A DNA stretch of 64,000 nucleotides, from assembly GCA_037501455.1 (NCBI GenBank), contig CM074859.1:92958894-93022893 (forward strand), written 5' to 3'. The notes beneath the pieces were generated by a model. The model worked only from the letters and a program-made list of their open reading frames with translations, searched no databases and was not told the origin of the DNA. Positions 44,421-57,300 of the stretch are shown piece after piece. A program made the translations under genes and the position numbers. Every line of letters starts with the position of its first letter. Within the stretch, counting starts at the first letter, position 1. The stretch is from Lantana camara. Taxonomy: Eukaryota > Streptophyta > Magnoliopsida > Lamiales > Verbenaceae.

Positions 44421-46987
44421 TGTAGCACCCGGAACGCCAGGCACCACATCCCCCGCACTATAGCCCCAATCCACATATGAAACGGACAATCCATACATGA
44501 ATCAAAGCTACAGCGAACGGGAGACAATAAAATGACTCAAGGCTAGGCGGGTACCCTCAATTTAAAACCAACCAATATGCAATACAGAGTATATAAAGCG
44601 GAAGCAATAACATTCAATAGATACGTATAGGTACCATATTTATTTAGTTACTAATAGGTACCAACTTTTACACTATCAATACAATGTCATCCGTCAACAA
44701 AATAGATAATAGGGCGATACAAAATATCCCAAACATCTATACAATCAAAATGTGGGAATGAAGTGTGCTAGACCCAAATTTAAAGACTACAAGACTCTAA
44801 ATCCCCGCCTAGCACGCCCTGCAAAACACTGAAAAGTTGAGGTGTCAGTCCAACACAGATTGAGCGAGGGGTATAAATAAATATAAGCGCACATCCATGC
44901 AAGCTATAACCTCGGGTAATAATTTAGGAAAACAATACAATTTAATAGTTAAAAGATATACTATCGCCCGAGATTACAACTATTCCAATTTCAATTCAAT
45001 CAATTTCAATTCAATCAATAGTGGCCCGGCGAGTGGGGCAATTCTCCAACCTTACACCGACTGTGTACAATCAATCAATCAATTTCTTAGGTGATTAGGT
45101 GATCAGGCAATTCATTAATGTGCACAATTAGCAGTTTCAATAACGCCTTCTTCCTCCGGGTGATGGTGGGATTGCAAGGCCCCACCATCCAATCAATCTG
45201 GGCAGAGGGTACATGAATCCCTAAGCCCGGAACTCCTTTCCCACCCTAATCTCCTAGGGGGTTCAGGGGTCATCCCAATTTGGTGAGGATAGCTATCGAG
45301 TTACCCGTCAGCCCATGCTTTCCCGGTTGGCTCGAATCACTACCCTCGGGCCCACAGTGCAATACAATACTCGCCCAATCAATCAATCAATCAATCAATT
45401 CTTTTCAATAGTTCGATAAAACATTTGAAAACCAATCTCATTTGAAAACTATAAGTATAATTATAGGTTTTTGGCTTAAAATATCACATAGGGTTGTACG
45501 GGTCCTATGTATCTAAAATTAAACCTCACCTGAACGACCCAAAATAATCCAAGGAAACAGCTCACGGGGCCTGCTCCTCATCACCAGGAAGCTGGTCTGT
45601 GCAAGAAAGACAATTGTCCGTGAAACACGACTCAATATGTACCAAATAGGACGAACGGCAAAATGTTACGAAATGACGGGAAAAATACAATGCACCTTGA
45701 AAATATTGTGTTTCAACATGTAATCAATCATATAATGTCAATTAGGGATCAAATAATTGATTGGGGGATGGTGTTGAAAAATTAATTTTACGCAGTAGCT
45801 TTTGCACTACATTCGCCGTGGGAACGGCCGTTCCGGCCTTCCCTTGAAAATGGGAAGGGCCGTTCCCATGGCTCAGAAACGCGCGCCAGCGTTTTTAAAA
45901 GGGGAAATGCGTTTTGGCTGGGAAGGGCCGTTCCGGCTCACAGGCCAAAGTGGGAACGGCCGTTCCCAGTCTCGCTGGCCTGAGTCTCAGCATCATGGGA
46001 ACGGCCGTTCCAGTTTTGAACTGGGGCTGGGAATGGCCGTTCCCAGAATACGTGAGCAAAAGAATGCAGAGCAGAAATAGAGCAGCCATGGCAAAGCAAC
46101 AACAATCACTCAAAAATGGCTTCAAGCCAAGTTTAATGGTGAATATAAGATGCAATAAATATGCTAACATACATTTTGATCAATAACAATTCATAAAAAC
46201 ACTTGACTCCATGTTAGATCATCAATAATTCATCATTTGAAACCCATATGTTCATTCATGCTCCAAGCTCATAAAACTCAATATAAATGCATCAAACTCA
46301 AGCTTAATGACCACAATTAATTTTCCAACAACCAATACACAATTCATTCAATGCATAACAAAGCCCTAGATAACATATATTTTCAATAAAATCATTCAAT
46401 CACCATATTTACCTCAAGAGAAAGAAATGGAAGCTAAGATGATGAAATGATGTTGATGAAGCTTGTATGATCCCAAATCCCACAAATATTAGCTTGAATG
46501 AATGAAATCTCCTCTCTTCAAAGTGAGGGTTTGCTCTCGGTTGAACAAAGGAAGAAATGGAGCAAGGATGATATTTTGTGTATGAAGAATGAGGGCAAGG
46601 TACGTGAATGCTACTAAGGAGAAGAGAAGAAATGGCCAATTTTGCTAATAAATCCCTTCAATTATTAAGTTATGCAATCAAGTCCAATCCCAATACTAAA
46701 TGATCAATTAGGTCCAATTCAATTAGGTCTCACATGCATGAAAATGATCAATTAAGGACATAAAAGAAATAAATCACATTCGGGAAAATATTTCACATTG
46801 CAATCACATTCGATAATTTTGAAAAATATGATATGATATGAATTTTCAGTAAAATAACAAGAATATAATTTTATAAAATTATGTTATGCTAGGAAATTGA
46901 ATTAAATGATCAATTAATAATTAAAATCTAACTCTCAAACGCACACGTGTCGTTCATACCTGAAATGCCGAAAGCTGGGGCTTTACA
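44421..46987 (-). repeat. Element G1, 5' LTR
   Basis: 2567 bp, differing from the 3' LTR at four positions that I found. One (44859) breaks a stem base of the CAGTC hairpin in this copy. Cluster words are at 45820-46044. Confidence 0.96.
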
Positions 46988-48581
46988 TTATTACATCGCT
47001 TTACTTGCATAATTTCATGTAATTGAACTTGTTTATTGAATGCAAGTGCTAATTGATTTAATTGCCCTTAAATGCACATAAGAACATGATCATGACTTAG
47101 CTTAACATCTTGTATATCGTTCTATGATATTCATGCCATTTCATATCAATGCCGTTCGTCGTAATTGGTATCATTATTGAGTCTCCTCTCACGAGTACAC
47201 ATTGTTTCCCTTCTTATTCAGTTCTTCTCCAGGGCGGAGATCATCGATCGAGTGAACTTTGTTCTTCACCCTTGTCTTATTCCATTGCTTGTCAGGTGAG
47301 GGTGTTTTCATTCTAGTTACGTACTAAAACCCTAAAACCTGCATGAATGGAATTTGGCCTAAAATCTATACTTATACTTATATTGTTTCAAAATGGTTAT
47401 CGAGTAAACATTTGCTAAAATTGAACCTATTGTTATTGTTACTCATTGACCGTCCCTGTTTTGGCGAGATACGGTACTGCACACTAATTGAGGGCCCTGG
47501 GACTTGTGTATTGAGCGAGCCGGGGAGGTATCGGGACGACGGTGACCTTTTGCATAGCCTCACACTGTTGGGATGACCCCTGAATCCACTAGGAGATTAG
47601 TGGAGGAAGGAGTTCCGGGCCTAGGAGTCATGTTCCTGATGCTCACACGGATTGGATGGCGAGGGCTAGCTACCCGAACCATCATGGAGGGAGAAGGAGA
47701 TCTTGGGAGAATCTGGCACCACGGGTGACCCAAGGATTATTGTCGTGATTGGTTGCATTGATTGACTGTACTGAGTGTGAACACTATTGCACTATTGCAC
47801 CGTATAATAACAATTGAATTGCATGATCACCTTTAAATAACTGAAACTTAATCATTGTACACTGTCGGAGTTTGGTTGGAGATTATGCACGCTCACTCAC
47901 CGAGCCAGTCATAGCCTGAATTGTAACTAAGTGTCTAAAGTGATAGTTGTAAGTCCGGGCAGTGATTAACTGATTTCTTGCCCTCACGGGAACTACTTTA
48001 ACTAAAATGTTGTTCGGGATTTACAACTTGTATGTGCATGTTTCTATATATAGGTATACCTCCTGCTCACTCAGTCTTCTAGAGACTGATCCCTCTTTTC
48101 CCCTTTTCTTCCAGGTTCCTCACAGGTGGTTGCTAGGCGGGATTGAGTCTTTTGTCTTTGTTCGAGTCCTGCATGTGTACACCCACTGCATATTATATTT
48201 ACTTATTGAATTGAATTATTTCTTGATTTATTTACCGAATTATATTGAACTCGGGACAGGTTTCTAGGGCTTTAGTTGAACCCGTTCTATATTATTGCAT
48301 TGAAATGATTCGGGACAGGTTAGGACAGGTGTATTATTTAGTGGAACCCGTATTTACTTTTCGATGGAGTTGCATTTATTTCTCATGGATATTGCAAATG
48401 TCATTGCCTTGCTTCAACATTCTCGTTAATTTGAATGTTAGGGTTAGATTCCGCCTAGCAAAGATAGTTTTTTTATTGTCTTCCGTTCGCTGTGAGTTTA
48501 GTTCATGTATGGATTACCCATTTCATATGTGGACCGAACTCATAGTGCGGGAGATGTGGTGCTCTCGTCGTGGGTGCTACA

Positions 48582-49029
48582 TCTTTATGTGGTATAAGAG
48601 CTCTAGGTTACAAAACCGGAGTTCTAGTGTTGTGTCGTGTCAAGTATAGGTCGGACGGCTCAGGAACAAAGTGTTAACGTGTGCACCGAATTGAACATGA
48701 GCATTGTTATTGTTACTTGACATAGAAAATGTAGTTAAATATGCTTCTTTCAAAATTTTGTTGATTTGCATGTTGCTTGTTGCATCAAACCCATTCTCTT
48801 TATGTTAATTATGTGGCATGAGCATACACTAATCTCATGCATTTATTTTGAAATGAGTTGTGATTTCTAGGTTATGAAGATGATATCAAACCACGGCCAA
48901 TCTTTACAACAACCACAGTCTATCACAAACTCTTCTCTGTAGTTCGAAAGTTGGAAGGAATGCATCGAGGATTTCTACAAAATTTAAGAGCTAGGATCTT
49001 CTCCTCTAATTGGGTTATGGATTGGGTGT
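48582..49029 (+). other. Leader of gypsy element B with decayed primer site
   Basis: A primer site TGGTATAAGAGCTCT (48590-48604) carries a substitution from the usual TATCAGAG. The following GGTTACAAAACCGG is a decayed form of the G1 leader hairpin. GGTTATGAAGATGATATCAA near 48872 is shared with the non-autonomous element near 18994. Confidence 0.75.
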
Positions 49030-51279
49030 AAAGTCCGGAATGGAAGACATCGAAATAGGTCTACGGACCGACACCGTCGTCGTGATCGCACTCCTACACC
49101 TCAAGCTCAACAACAACCGCCTCCAATGAACATGGAGAACTTCATGGACGCAGTTTATAACTATGTCGAGCAAAGAAGAGCACAAACACCACCACCACCA
49201 CCACCACAACCACAACAACAACCGGTTGAGCAACCACCTCCTCCATAAAATCACCGGGACCCTCATGGAGTATTCTTGAGTTACACTCCCTCTCAATTTT
49301 CTGGTTCCACAGATGATGCAGTTTTAGAAGGATGGTTGACCCGAATAGAGAGGATTTTCAGTGTTCTACAGTTTACAACACAAGAGAAAGCCCAATTCGC
49401 CATATTTCAACTAGATGGCGATGTATATGAGTGGTGGGAAAGAACAAGAGAGAAACTCGAGGTGGATGGTAGGAGATTACATGGGAGTTTTTTTCAAAAG
49501 GGAATTTCGAGAGTCCTTTGTGCCTGAGGTCGTGAGGGAAAGGAAGGAGCATGAATTTATGGATCTCAAACAGGGGAATCGTACTGTGGCACAATATTTG
49601 GCTATCTTCAATAAGCTCAGGAAATATGCTCCCCACATCACCCGAGATGAGAAAAGGAAGGCCAGGAAATTTATTGCAGGATTGAGACAGGACTTGAGGC
49701 ATGGTCACGCACTCACGCTGACCATAACTTTGAGTCCTTTGCTGATACTGTTCAGAGGGCCTTGGTACAGGAAGAGGAGTACAAAAAGAAAGATCCAGTT
49801 TTTAGGGTATATACGGGACAAGGGTCTGGAATGGGATCGGGCAAAAGGCCTATTACTCAAGCTGCCCCGCCACTTAAAGGACCTTTCAAGAAGCCTAGGA
49901 CTAGAGGACCATCTCCACAGGCACCACAAGCCCTACCAACTCATATAGGACCACGACAGGATAAGCCTCCTTGTACTGACTGTGGAGGACCCACTCATTC
50001 CTATCTTCAGTGCCGAAAAAGATTGGGTCTGTGTCTTATATATGGAAAAGGGGATCACAGAGCAGAGGGTTACCCTGAAAACACTTCGGGTTATTGCACG
50101 GAAGCTCAGAGACAGATGATACCAGCTCGTGTTTATGCTCTGGAAGATGAGGAGCAGGATATCGAGACTGATCCCACATCTGTATTGGAAGGTACCATTT
50201 GCATTCATAACACGAACATCCATGCATTATTTGATCCTGGTGCTACGCATTCCTTCATTTCTTATGATTTAGTTACTACTCTATGCTTGCCTGCTCTTTC
50301 TATGGATACTTGTTTTCTGGTTGGTTCCCCTCTCGGGGGAAATCTTGAGACAGACAGGGTGGTCAAGGGTTGTTCAGTCAGTTTGGAAGGTAAAGAGTAC
50401 CCCACAGATTTTATTGTGATGTCGATGAGGAGGTATGGGGTTATTCTGGGCATGGATTGGTTATATAGGCATCAGGTTGTGGTTAATTGTTATGCTAAGA
50501 AGGTTTGTTTGGGGGAAGAATTAATTGTGGGTATTGGTTCAAAGTTTGTGCAACTTTTATCATACACAGAAGCTCACAAGTTAGTAAGGGACGGAGCTAC
50601 CAGATTTATTGCAATGCTTCTAAATAAACCGAAGGATCAAGCTCAGTTTGAGGATATGACAGTTGTTAAGGAATTTCCTGACGTGTTCCCTGAGAATTTG
50701 GATTCTTTACCGCCAGATCGGGAGATTGAGTTTGTGATAGACTTGTACCCGGGGTCAGAACCTTTCTCCAAGACTCCTTACCGTATGGCACTAGCAGAAT
50801 TGAAGGAATTGAAAGTTCAGTTGGAGGAACTTCTTAAGAATGGATTTATTCCATCGAGTTTTCACCGTGGGGTGTACTAGTTCTCTTTGTCAAGAAGAGG
50901 ATGGGTCTTTGAGAATGTGCATTGATTATAGAGAGCTTAATCGGTTGACTTTGAAGAACAAATATCCCTTAACCCACATAGAGGATTTATTCTATCTTTT
51001 GCAAGGTTTAGGGGTGTATTCAAAATTGGATTTGAGACAGGGATATTACCAGCTGAAAATCCGGAAAGAGGATATTCCAAAGACGGGATTCAACATCTGG
51101 TATGGGCATTTTGAGTTTGTAGTGACGCCATTCGAATTAACTAATGCCCTGGTAGCTTTTATGGATATGATGCGTAGGGTTTTCCGTCCGTATCTCGACA
51201 AGTTTGTGGTTATCTTCATTGATGACATTCTTGTGTACTCCAAGACTCCAGAAGATCATGCCCGGCATCTCAGGTTGGT
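49030..51279 (+). pseudogene. Gypsy element B gag-protease-RT (broken, 3' truncated)
   Basis: Decayed relative of the G1 polyprotein. A Pro/Gln-rich gag N-terminus (from about 49030) has a TAA near 49247; gag core GWLTRIERIFSVLQFTTQEK follows, then a frameshift at a T7 run near 49492. After a further shift near 49700-49760 come a degenerate zinc knuckle (CTDCGGPTHSYLQC), protease [13 protein letters not shown] and [13 protein letters not shown] stop and shift near 50878 precede RT, with [10 protein letters not shown] and [12 protein letters not shown]. The coding match ends abruptly at HARHLRLV near 51279; RNase H, integrase and a 3' LTR do not follow in this orientation. Confidence 0.92.
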
Positions 51280-52397
51280 TATCTTCGTTGCTCGGCCTGA
51301 AATAAGCCTAGATACAACTTCCTCATCTTCTCTTCAGTCTCTCAAGTCGATTCCTCCGATTTCTGATCCCTCCACAACACTCTGACCAAAGGAATGTACT
51401 TGTTTCTCAACACTTGTAACTTTCGATCCTGAATCTTAACCGGATGCTTCATAATCGTCAAATCTCACTCAAGCTGTACTTCTTCAACCGGTAGAATAGT
51501 CGACTCATCAGGGTAGAACTTCCGAAGTTGTGAGACGTGGAACACGTTGTGAATTCCAGTCAAACTCTGCGGTAGGTCTAACCTATAAGACACCTCACCA
51601 ATCCTCTCTAGAATCTCAAACGGTCCAAGATAATACCGACTAAGCTTTCCATCTTTGCCGATACGAGAAAAGCCCTTCCTAGGAGATGCCTTCAAGAACA
51701 AACGACCTCCAACCTCAAACTCAAGGGGCCTTCTCCTCTTATCCGCAAACTTTTCTGTCGATCCTGAGCCACTTTCATTCTTTGCTGAGTCAACTTAACT
51801 TTCTCAATAGCTTTCTCAATCTTTTCCGAAACCTTAGCTCTCGTGAGCTTCCCCTCCTTAGTCCATCGCCAATCCTCAATATCCCAATATAAAGGCGATC
51901 TGCACTTCTTCCATAAAGTGCCTCATAAGGAGCTATACCAATCGAAGCCTGGTAGCTGTTGTTGTAAGCGAACTCAACCAATGCTAAGTGCTTATCCCAC
52001 TTATCCTTAAAATCCAATGCACACGCCCTCAACATATCCTCAAGGTACTTAATCAGCTGCTTTGATTGTCCATCAGTTTGAGGATGGGATGCGGTGCTCA
52101 ACTTAAGCCTCGTACCTAAGCACTGCTGAAGATCCTGCCAGAAACTAGCTGTAAACCGTGGATCCCGATCTGAAACGATGCTAGCTAGAACTCCATGTAA
52201 TCCTTACTATCTCATTGCAATACAAATCAGTCAACTTAGGTGCCTTATCTGTCATCCGTACCTTAAGGAAATGGGCAGACTTAGTCATACGGTCTACCAC
52301 TACCCAAATCCCATCAAACCCTCTTGTAGACTTCGGCAGGCTGGACACAAATTCCATAGTCACCTGCTCTCGCTTCCACTCCGGAATCGAAAGTGGT
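51280..52397 (-). pseudogene. Gypsy integrase and C-terminal pol fragment, inverted (broken)
   Basis: On the minus strand it runs from the integrase catalytic region (LQPLSIPEWKREQVTMEF, VVDRMTKSAHFL) through [19 protein letters not shown] and the GPF module ([20 protein letters not shown]) to the pol C-terminus near 51285. Damage: frameshifts near 52195 and 51890, others near 51700-51790, and a Trp-to-stop change near 51345. It supplies just the domains missing from element B next to it but in opposite orientation, suggesting an inversion of one original element. The right edge is cut by element G3 at 52398. Confidence 0.9.
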
Positions 52398-54265
52398 TGT
52401 AGCACCTGGAACGCTAGGCGCCACATCCCCCGCACTATAGCCTCAATCCACATATGAAACGACAATTCATACATGAACCAAAACTATAGCGAACGGGAGA
52501 CAATAAAAACTCAAAAGCTAGGCGGGTACCCTCAATTAATACCACTAAACAATTGTATCAATAAAAGCGGAAGTAATAACATTCAATACTTATAGGTACC
52601 ATATTTACATATTTATTAATAGATACCAACATTTCATACAATACAATATCACCTCCAATATTAAGTAAGGCATACTACAAAATGTAAGAAGTGTCAATAC
52701 ATGAGCTAAAATATGAAGGTGAAGTGTAGACCCGAATAAAAGACCGGCTAGACTCCAATTCCCGCCTAGCACGAACCTGCAAAAGCTGAAAAGTTGAGGT
52801 GTCAGTCCAACACGGACTGAGCGAGGGGTATAAATAAATATTTGCACACATACATACAAGTTATAATCTCGGGTAATAATTTTGAAGGATAACAACACGA
52901 TTTAGAAAAGAAGAGATAATATCGCCCGAGGTTACAACTAATCCATTTTATCAATTCAATCAATTCAATACAATCAATTTGTGGCCCGACGAGTGAGGGC
53001 AAATCTCCAACCTTTCACCGACTGTGTATAATACTTCAATTTATTAGTGGATTAGGTGATCACACAACAATTCCGTGCACAATTAGCAATTTCAATCAAT
53101 AAATCCTTCTTCCTCCGGGTGATAGCGGGCTTGCAAGACCCAGCCATCCAATCATGGTGTACGTCGGGAACATGACTCCCACGCACGGGATTTCTTCCTC
53201 CACCAAACCTCCTGGTGGATTCAGAGGTGATCCCACAATGGTGAGGATAGTGCAAGAGTTACCTGTCAGCCCTTGCTTTCCCGGTTGGCTCAATACACTA
53301 CCCTCGGGCCCAACGTGAACAATAGTTACTCGCCAAAACAATCAATTCGTCAATCAATCAATCAATCAATCCATTTTCGTGAAATCATTTGAAAATCATA
53401 TGGTTCGAAAACTATAAATATATAGATAGGTTTTGGCCGAAAATCACATAAGGGTTGTAAGGTTTTATATATCTAGAATTTAAACCTCACCTTAACCAAC
53501 CAAAAGGAACAACGAAACACCTATGGAGCGTGCTCCTCGTCTCCGGGACCGAGATCTGTGCAACAAGGGCAAGTATGACATAAGACTCGACTCGAATGAA
53601 CCAATTATGAAGAACGACAATGATATGTAACCTCAATCATGCATTTATAATCAATGAGTGTCAAATAGGAGCATAATTATCAATAAAGTAGGCATATAAT
53701 TCATATAAGTCACATATGGGAGCCAAGAAAGTGAAAGGAACGCAATAACAAGGGTTTTGGTGAAGTTTGGCAAAAACAAGCAATTTTTGAAAATGACCAA
53801 GCTGTGGAAAAAGGGAAATATCTAAAGTTCTAGAGATTGGAATTGGGTTTTGTTTGTTGGGAATGAAACTATACAGGTATACCTTTAAAATGGTATATGG
53901 CTCGTTTTCTAGTTCAAAGCGAGGAGAAAATGGCGCATGGTTGAAGTTAGGCGAGTGTAGTTTGTCGATAAAGCAGCGACACCAAAACGAATTGATCATA
54001 ACTCACAAATGGGAAAATATATTGAGATGATTCCAATTGGAGGTTGTTCTAGACTTCAATAGATTTCCAAAGAATAAAAAATCAGGTCATTTGGAGTTCG
54101 GATGAGGGAGTACCCGGCCGGGTAAAATTCAAGTGAAAAGTTCCCCGACCGGGTAGGCATTACAGAAGCTTTTCGGGGGAAAACTACCCGCCCGGGTACT
54201 GTTCCAGAGGTTGAAAAAAGGCCCAAAATAGGGGTAGCTGAACTTCCGGAATTTGGGGCGTTACA
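52398..54265 (-). repeat. Element G3, 3' LTR
   Basis: 1868 bp, about 700 bp shorter than the G1 LTR. On the element strand it begins TGTAACGCCCC and reaches the palindrome cluster after only ~66 bp, so the donor-like leader part present in other LTRs is missing. The CAGTC hairpin (52819-52803), TTTTGCAG, CTAGGCGGG and GCGGGGGATGTGG blocks are present. Confidence 0.92.
54111..54199. repeat. Palindromic word cluster, TACCCGG/CCGGGTA type (3 words)
   Basis: TACCCGGCCGGGTA (54111-54124), TTCCCCGACCGGGTA (54141-54155) and CTACCCGCCCGGGTAC (54184-54199). A degenerate TTTTCGGGGGAAAA near 54170 may be a fourth. Confidence 0.8.
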
Positions 54266-54303
54266 ACTCTCCCCCCCCTTAGAAGAATCTGGTCCCCAGA
54301 TTC
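54266..54303 (-). other. Polypurine tract and pre-PPT hairpin of G3
   Basis: Minus strand CTAAGGGGGGGGAGAGT precedes the LTR. The GAATCTGG/CCAGATTC hairpin (54285-54303) overlaps the pol stop codon region exactly as in G1. Confidence 0.85.
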
Positions 54304-57300
54304 ACTGATCGGAAATAAACAATTCTGGATGGAACCTTTTCATCTTCTCTTCCGGCTCCCAAGTCATTTCTTCAGTTTTATCACTCCGCCATAATACCTT
54401 GACCATAGGAATTCGTCGATTTCTCAATTCTTGATATTTCTTGTCCAAAATCCTAACCGGTTTCTGGATAAAGGATAGATTTGGCTCCAACTCAACCTCT
54501 TCAACGGGGAGAATCTCGGTTTCATCCGGATAATATTTTCTTAATTGAGATACATGAAAAACATTGTGAATTCCGGTAAGATTAGGAGGTAGATCCAATC
54601 TATAAGCCACTTCTCCAATTCTCTCAAGAATCTCGAACGGACCCAAATAACGAGGATTAAGCTTTCCTCCTTTTCCAATACGAGAAAATCCCTTTCTTGG
54701 AGATACTTTCAAGAAAACTCGATCTCTAACTTCAAACTTAAGATCCCTCCGGCGAATATCGGCGTAGCTTTTCTGCCTATCTTGTGCAGCCTTTATCCTT
54801 TGTTGTATGAGCTGAACTTTCTCAATCATGGCTTCCACAGCTTTAGAAGGTCTTTCAAGTTTCTCCCCTTTCTTCACCCCTTCTTATTTCGTCCATCTCC
54901 ACTCCTCTAGATCAAAGAATAATGGGGATCGACATCTCCGCCCATAAAGTAATTCATAAGGAGCCATGCCGATAGAGGATTGATAGCTATTGTTATAAGC
55001 AAATTCAATCAAGGGGAGTTGGTCAAACCATGAATTTGAAAAATCTAAAGCACACGACCGGAGCAAATCTTCTAAATATCTTATCACCCTCTCAGATTGA
55101 CCATCGGTTTGGGGATGAAAAGCTGTGCTAAACTGAAGCTTCGTTCCCAAAATATCTTGTAATTCTCGCCACAACTTAGAAGTAAAGCGGGGATCTCTAT
55201 CCGAAATAATACTCACCGGAATCCCATGGAGGCGAATAATCTCTCTATTATAAATCTCGGCCAACTTCCTAATCTTAAAAGACATCCGGACCGGTAAGAA
55301 ATGAGCAGATTTCATTAACCGATCAACAATCACCCAAATACCATCGTAGCCACCTTTTACTCTAGGTAATCCGGATATAAAATCCATTGTCACCTGTTCC
55401 CACTTCCACACGGGGATAGGCAACGGCTGTAAGAGACCTCCCGGCTTTTGATGTTCAGCTTTAACTTGTTGACACGTTAAACAACACTTCACGAACTCGG
55501 CTACATCCTTCTTTAATCCACGCCACCAATAAAATTGTTTTAAGTCTCTATACATTTTGTTTCCTCCTGGATGTACTGAATAGGCCGACTTATGAGCTTC
55601 CTCCATCAATGCCCTTTTCAATTCATCGGGTACCACTACTCGGTTCTTGAAGCGAAGAAAACCAGCTTCATCAAACCCAAATGGACTTTCCGGATCCTTT
55701 CTTGCTTTAACAACTAGCTTCTGAACTTCTGGATCCTTACCTTGAGCCTCAAACAATCTAGATTTCAAATCCGGTTGAATGGTGATATTGAATACCCGGG
55801 CTTTTATCACAATAGGCTCGATCTTACCACTTCCTCCCAACTCCAAATTCGAAGCATCAACTTTTCGGCTTAATGCATCGGCAACTACATTAGCTTTCCC
55901 GGGGTGATACTTGATCACACAATCATAATCTTCTAACCGTTCCATCCATCTCCGTTGCCTCAAATTAAGATCTTTCTGAGTAAATAAATATTGGAGACTC
56001 TTATGATCCGTGAAAATCTCAAAGGTAACTCCATACAAATAATGTCTCCATTTTCCAAGTGCGAATATCACCTCCGCGAGTTCCAGATCATGCGTTGGAT
56101 AATTCTTCTCATAATCCTTCAACTTCCGGGAAGCATAAGCAATAACTTTGCCATTTTGAGTTAAAACACACCCCAAACCTTCTCTAGAGGCATCCGTGTA
56201 AACTGCATATCCTTCTAAACCCTCTGGAAGACTTAGAACCGGGGCTAAAACCAATTTCTCTTTCAAAATATTAAAACTCTTTTCACAACTTTCATTCCAC
56301 TCGTACTTAACATCTTTCTTTGTTAACCGAGTCAAAGGAGCGGCAATTTTAGAAAAATCTTGCACAAACCGCCTATAATAACCTGCCAATCCAAAGAAAC
56401 TTTTAATCTCAGAGGCATTCTTCGGTCTCTCCCACTTCATTACCGCCTCAATTTTCGAAGGATCAACTTCTAATCCATCCCCCGAAATAATATGGCCCAA
56501 GAAAGAAACTCGGTCAATCCAAAACTCGCATTTACTAAATTTTGCAAACAATTGGCGTTCCTTCAATGTTTTCAACACAAGCTCAAGATGCCTTGCATAT
56601 TCCTCAACCGACTTGGAGAAAACCAAAATGTCATCAATAAAGATCACAACTAACTTGTCAAGAAACGACCGAAAAAGTCTATGCATCATATCCATGAAAG
56701 CGGCGGGAGCATTTGTCAACCTAACAGGCATAACCACGAATTCATAATGCCCATATCTCGTATTGAAGCCCGTCTTTGGAATATCCTCGGCTCGGATCCG
56801 TAGTTGATAATACCCTTGTCTTAAATCAAGCTCCGAATACACTTTTGATCCTTGGAGTATATCAAATAACTCCTCGATGTGTGGAAGAGGATATGTATTC
56901 TTAATTGTCATCCGATTCAATTCCCGATAATCAATACACATCCTCAAGGTACCATCTTTCTTCTTCACAAATAATATTGGTGCTCCCCACGGCGATGAAC
57001 TCGGTCTAATATATCCGACTTCCAAGAGACCCTCAAGTTGCACCTTTAACTCCTTCGACTCTGCCGGAGCCATCCGATATGGAGTTTTAGAATACGGCTC
57101 AGCATTCGGATACAAGTCAATCACAAATTCTATCTCCCTTTCCGGTGGCAAAGAATCTAAATTTTCCGGAAACACTTCAGGAAACTCCTTAACCACTTCT
57201 GTCTCTTCTAACTTCATCTGATCCTTGGATTGATTAAGAATGTAAGCTATAAATCCCGTAGCGCCATCACGAACCAATTTCTGAGCTTCGGAGAAAGATA

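Larger units (their letters stand above)
36989..46987 (-). mobile_element. Complete, recently inserted Ty3/gypsy chromovirus element G1 (Tekay/Del-like)
   Basis: A 9999-bp element with equal-length LTRs (2567 bp each, 36989-39555 and 44421-46987) and a perfect TSD TTATT (36984-36988, 46988-46992). Primer site, one uninterrupted gag-pol frame and a polypurine tract are all present. Comparing the LTRs by eye I found four substitutions (37427/44859, 38233/45665, 38647/46079, 39528/46960), under 0.2%. Clade assignment rests on the initiator tRNA-Met primer site, the single long frame and the C-terminal chromodomain-like tail. It is the youngest insertion in the window and looks structurally competent. 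Confidence 0.96.
35863..48581 (+). repeat. 5' LTR of gypsy element B, split by element G1
   Basis: LTR sequence is 35863-36988 plus 46993-48581, about 2.7 kb, beginning TGTAGCGCCCC and ending GGTGCTACA. Everything between is the young insertion. Modules: AAG|GTAAGA donor-like site (36418-36419), palindrome cluster (36709-36910), CAGTC hairpin (48072-48088), TTCTTCCAG (48106-48114), CTAGGCGGG near 48135, GCGGGAGATGTGGT near 48547. Confidence 0.88.
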
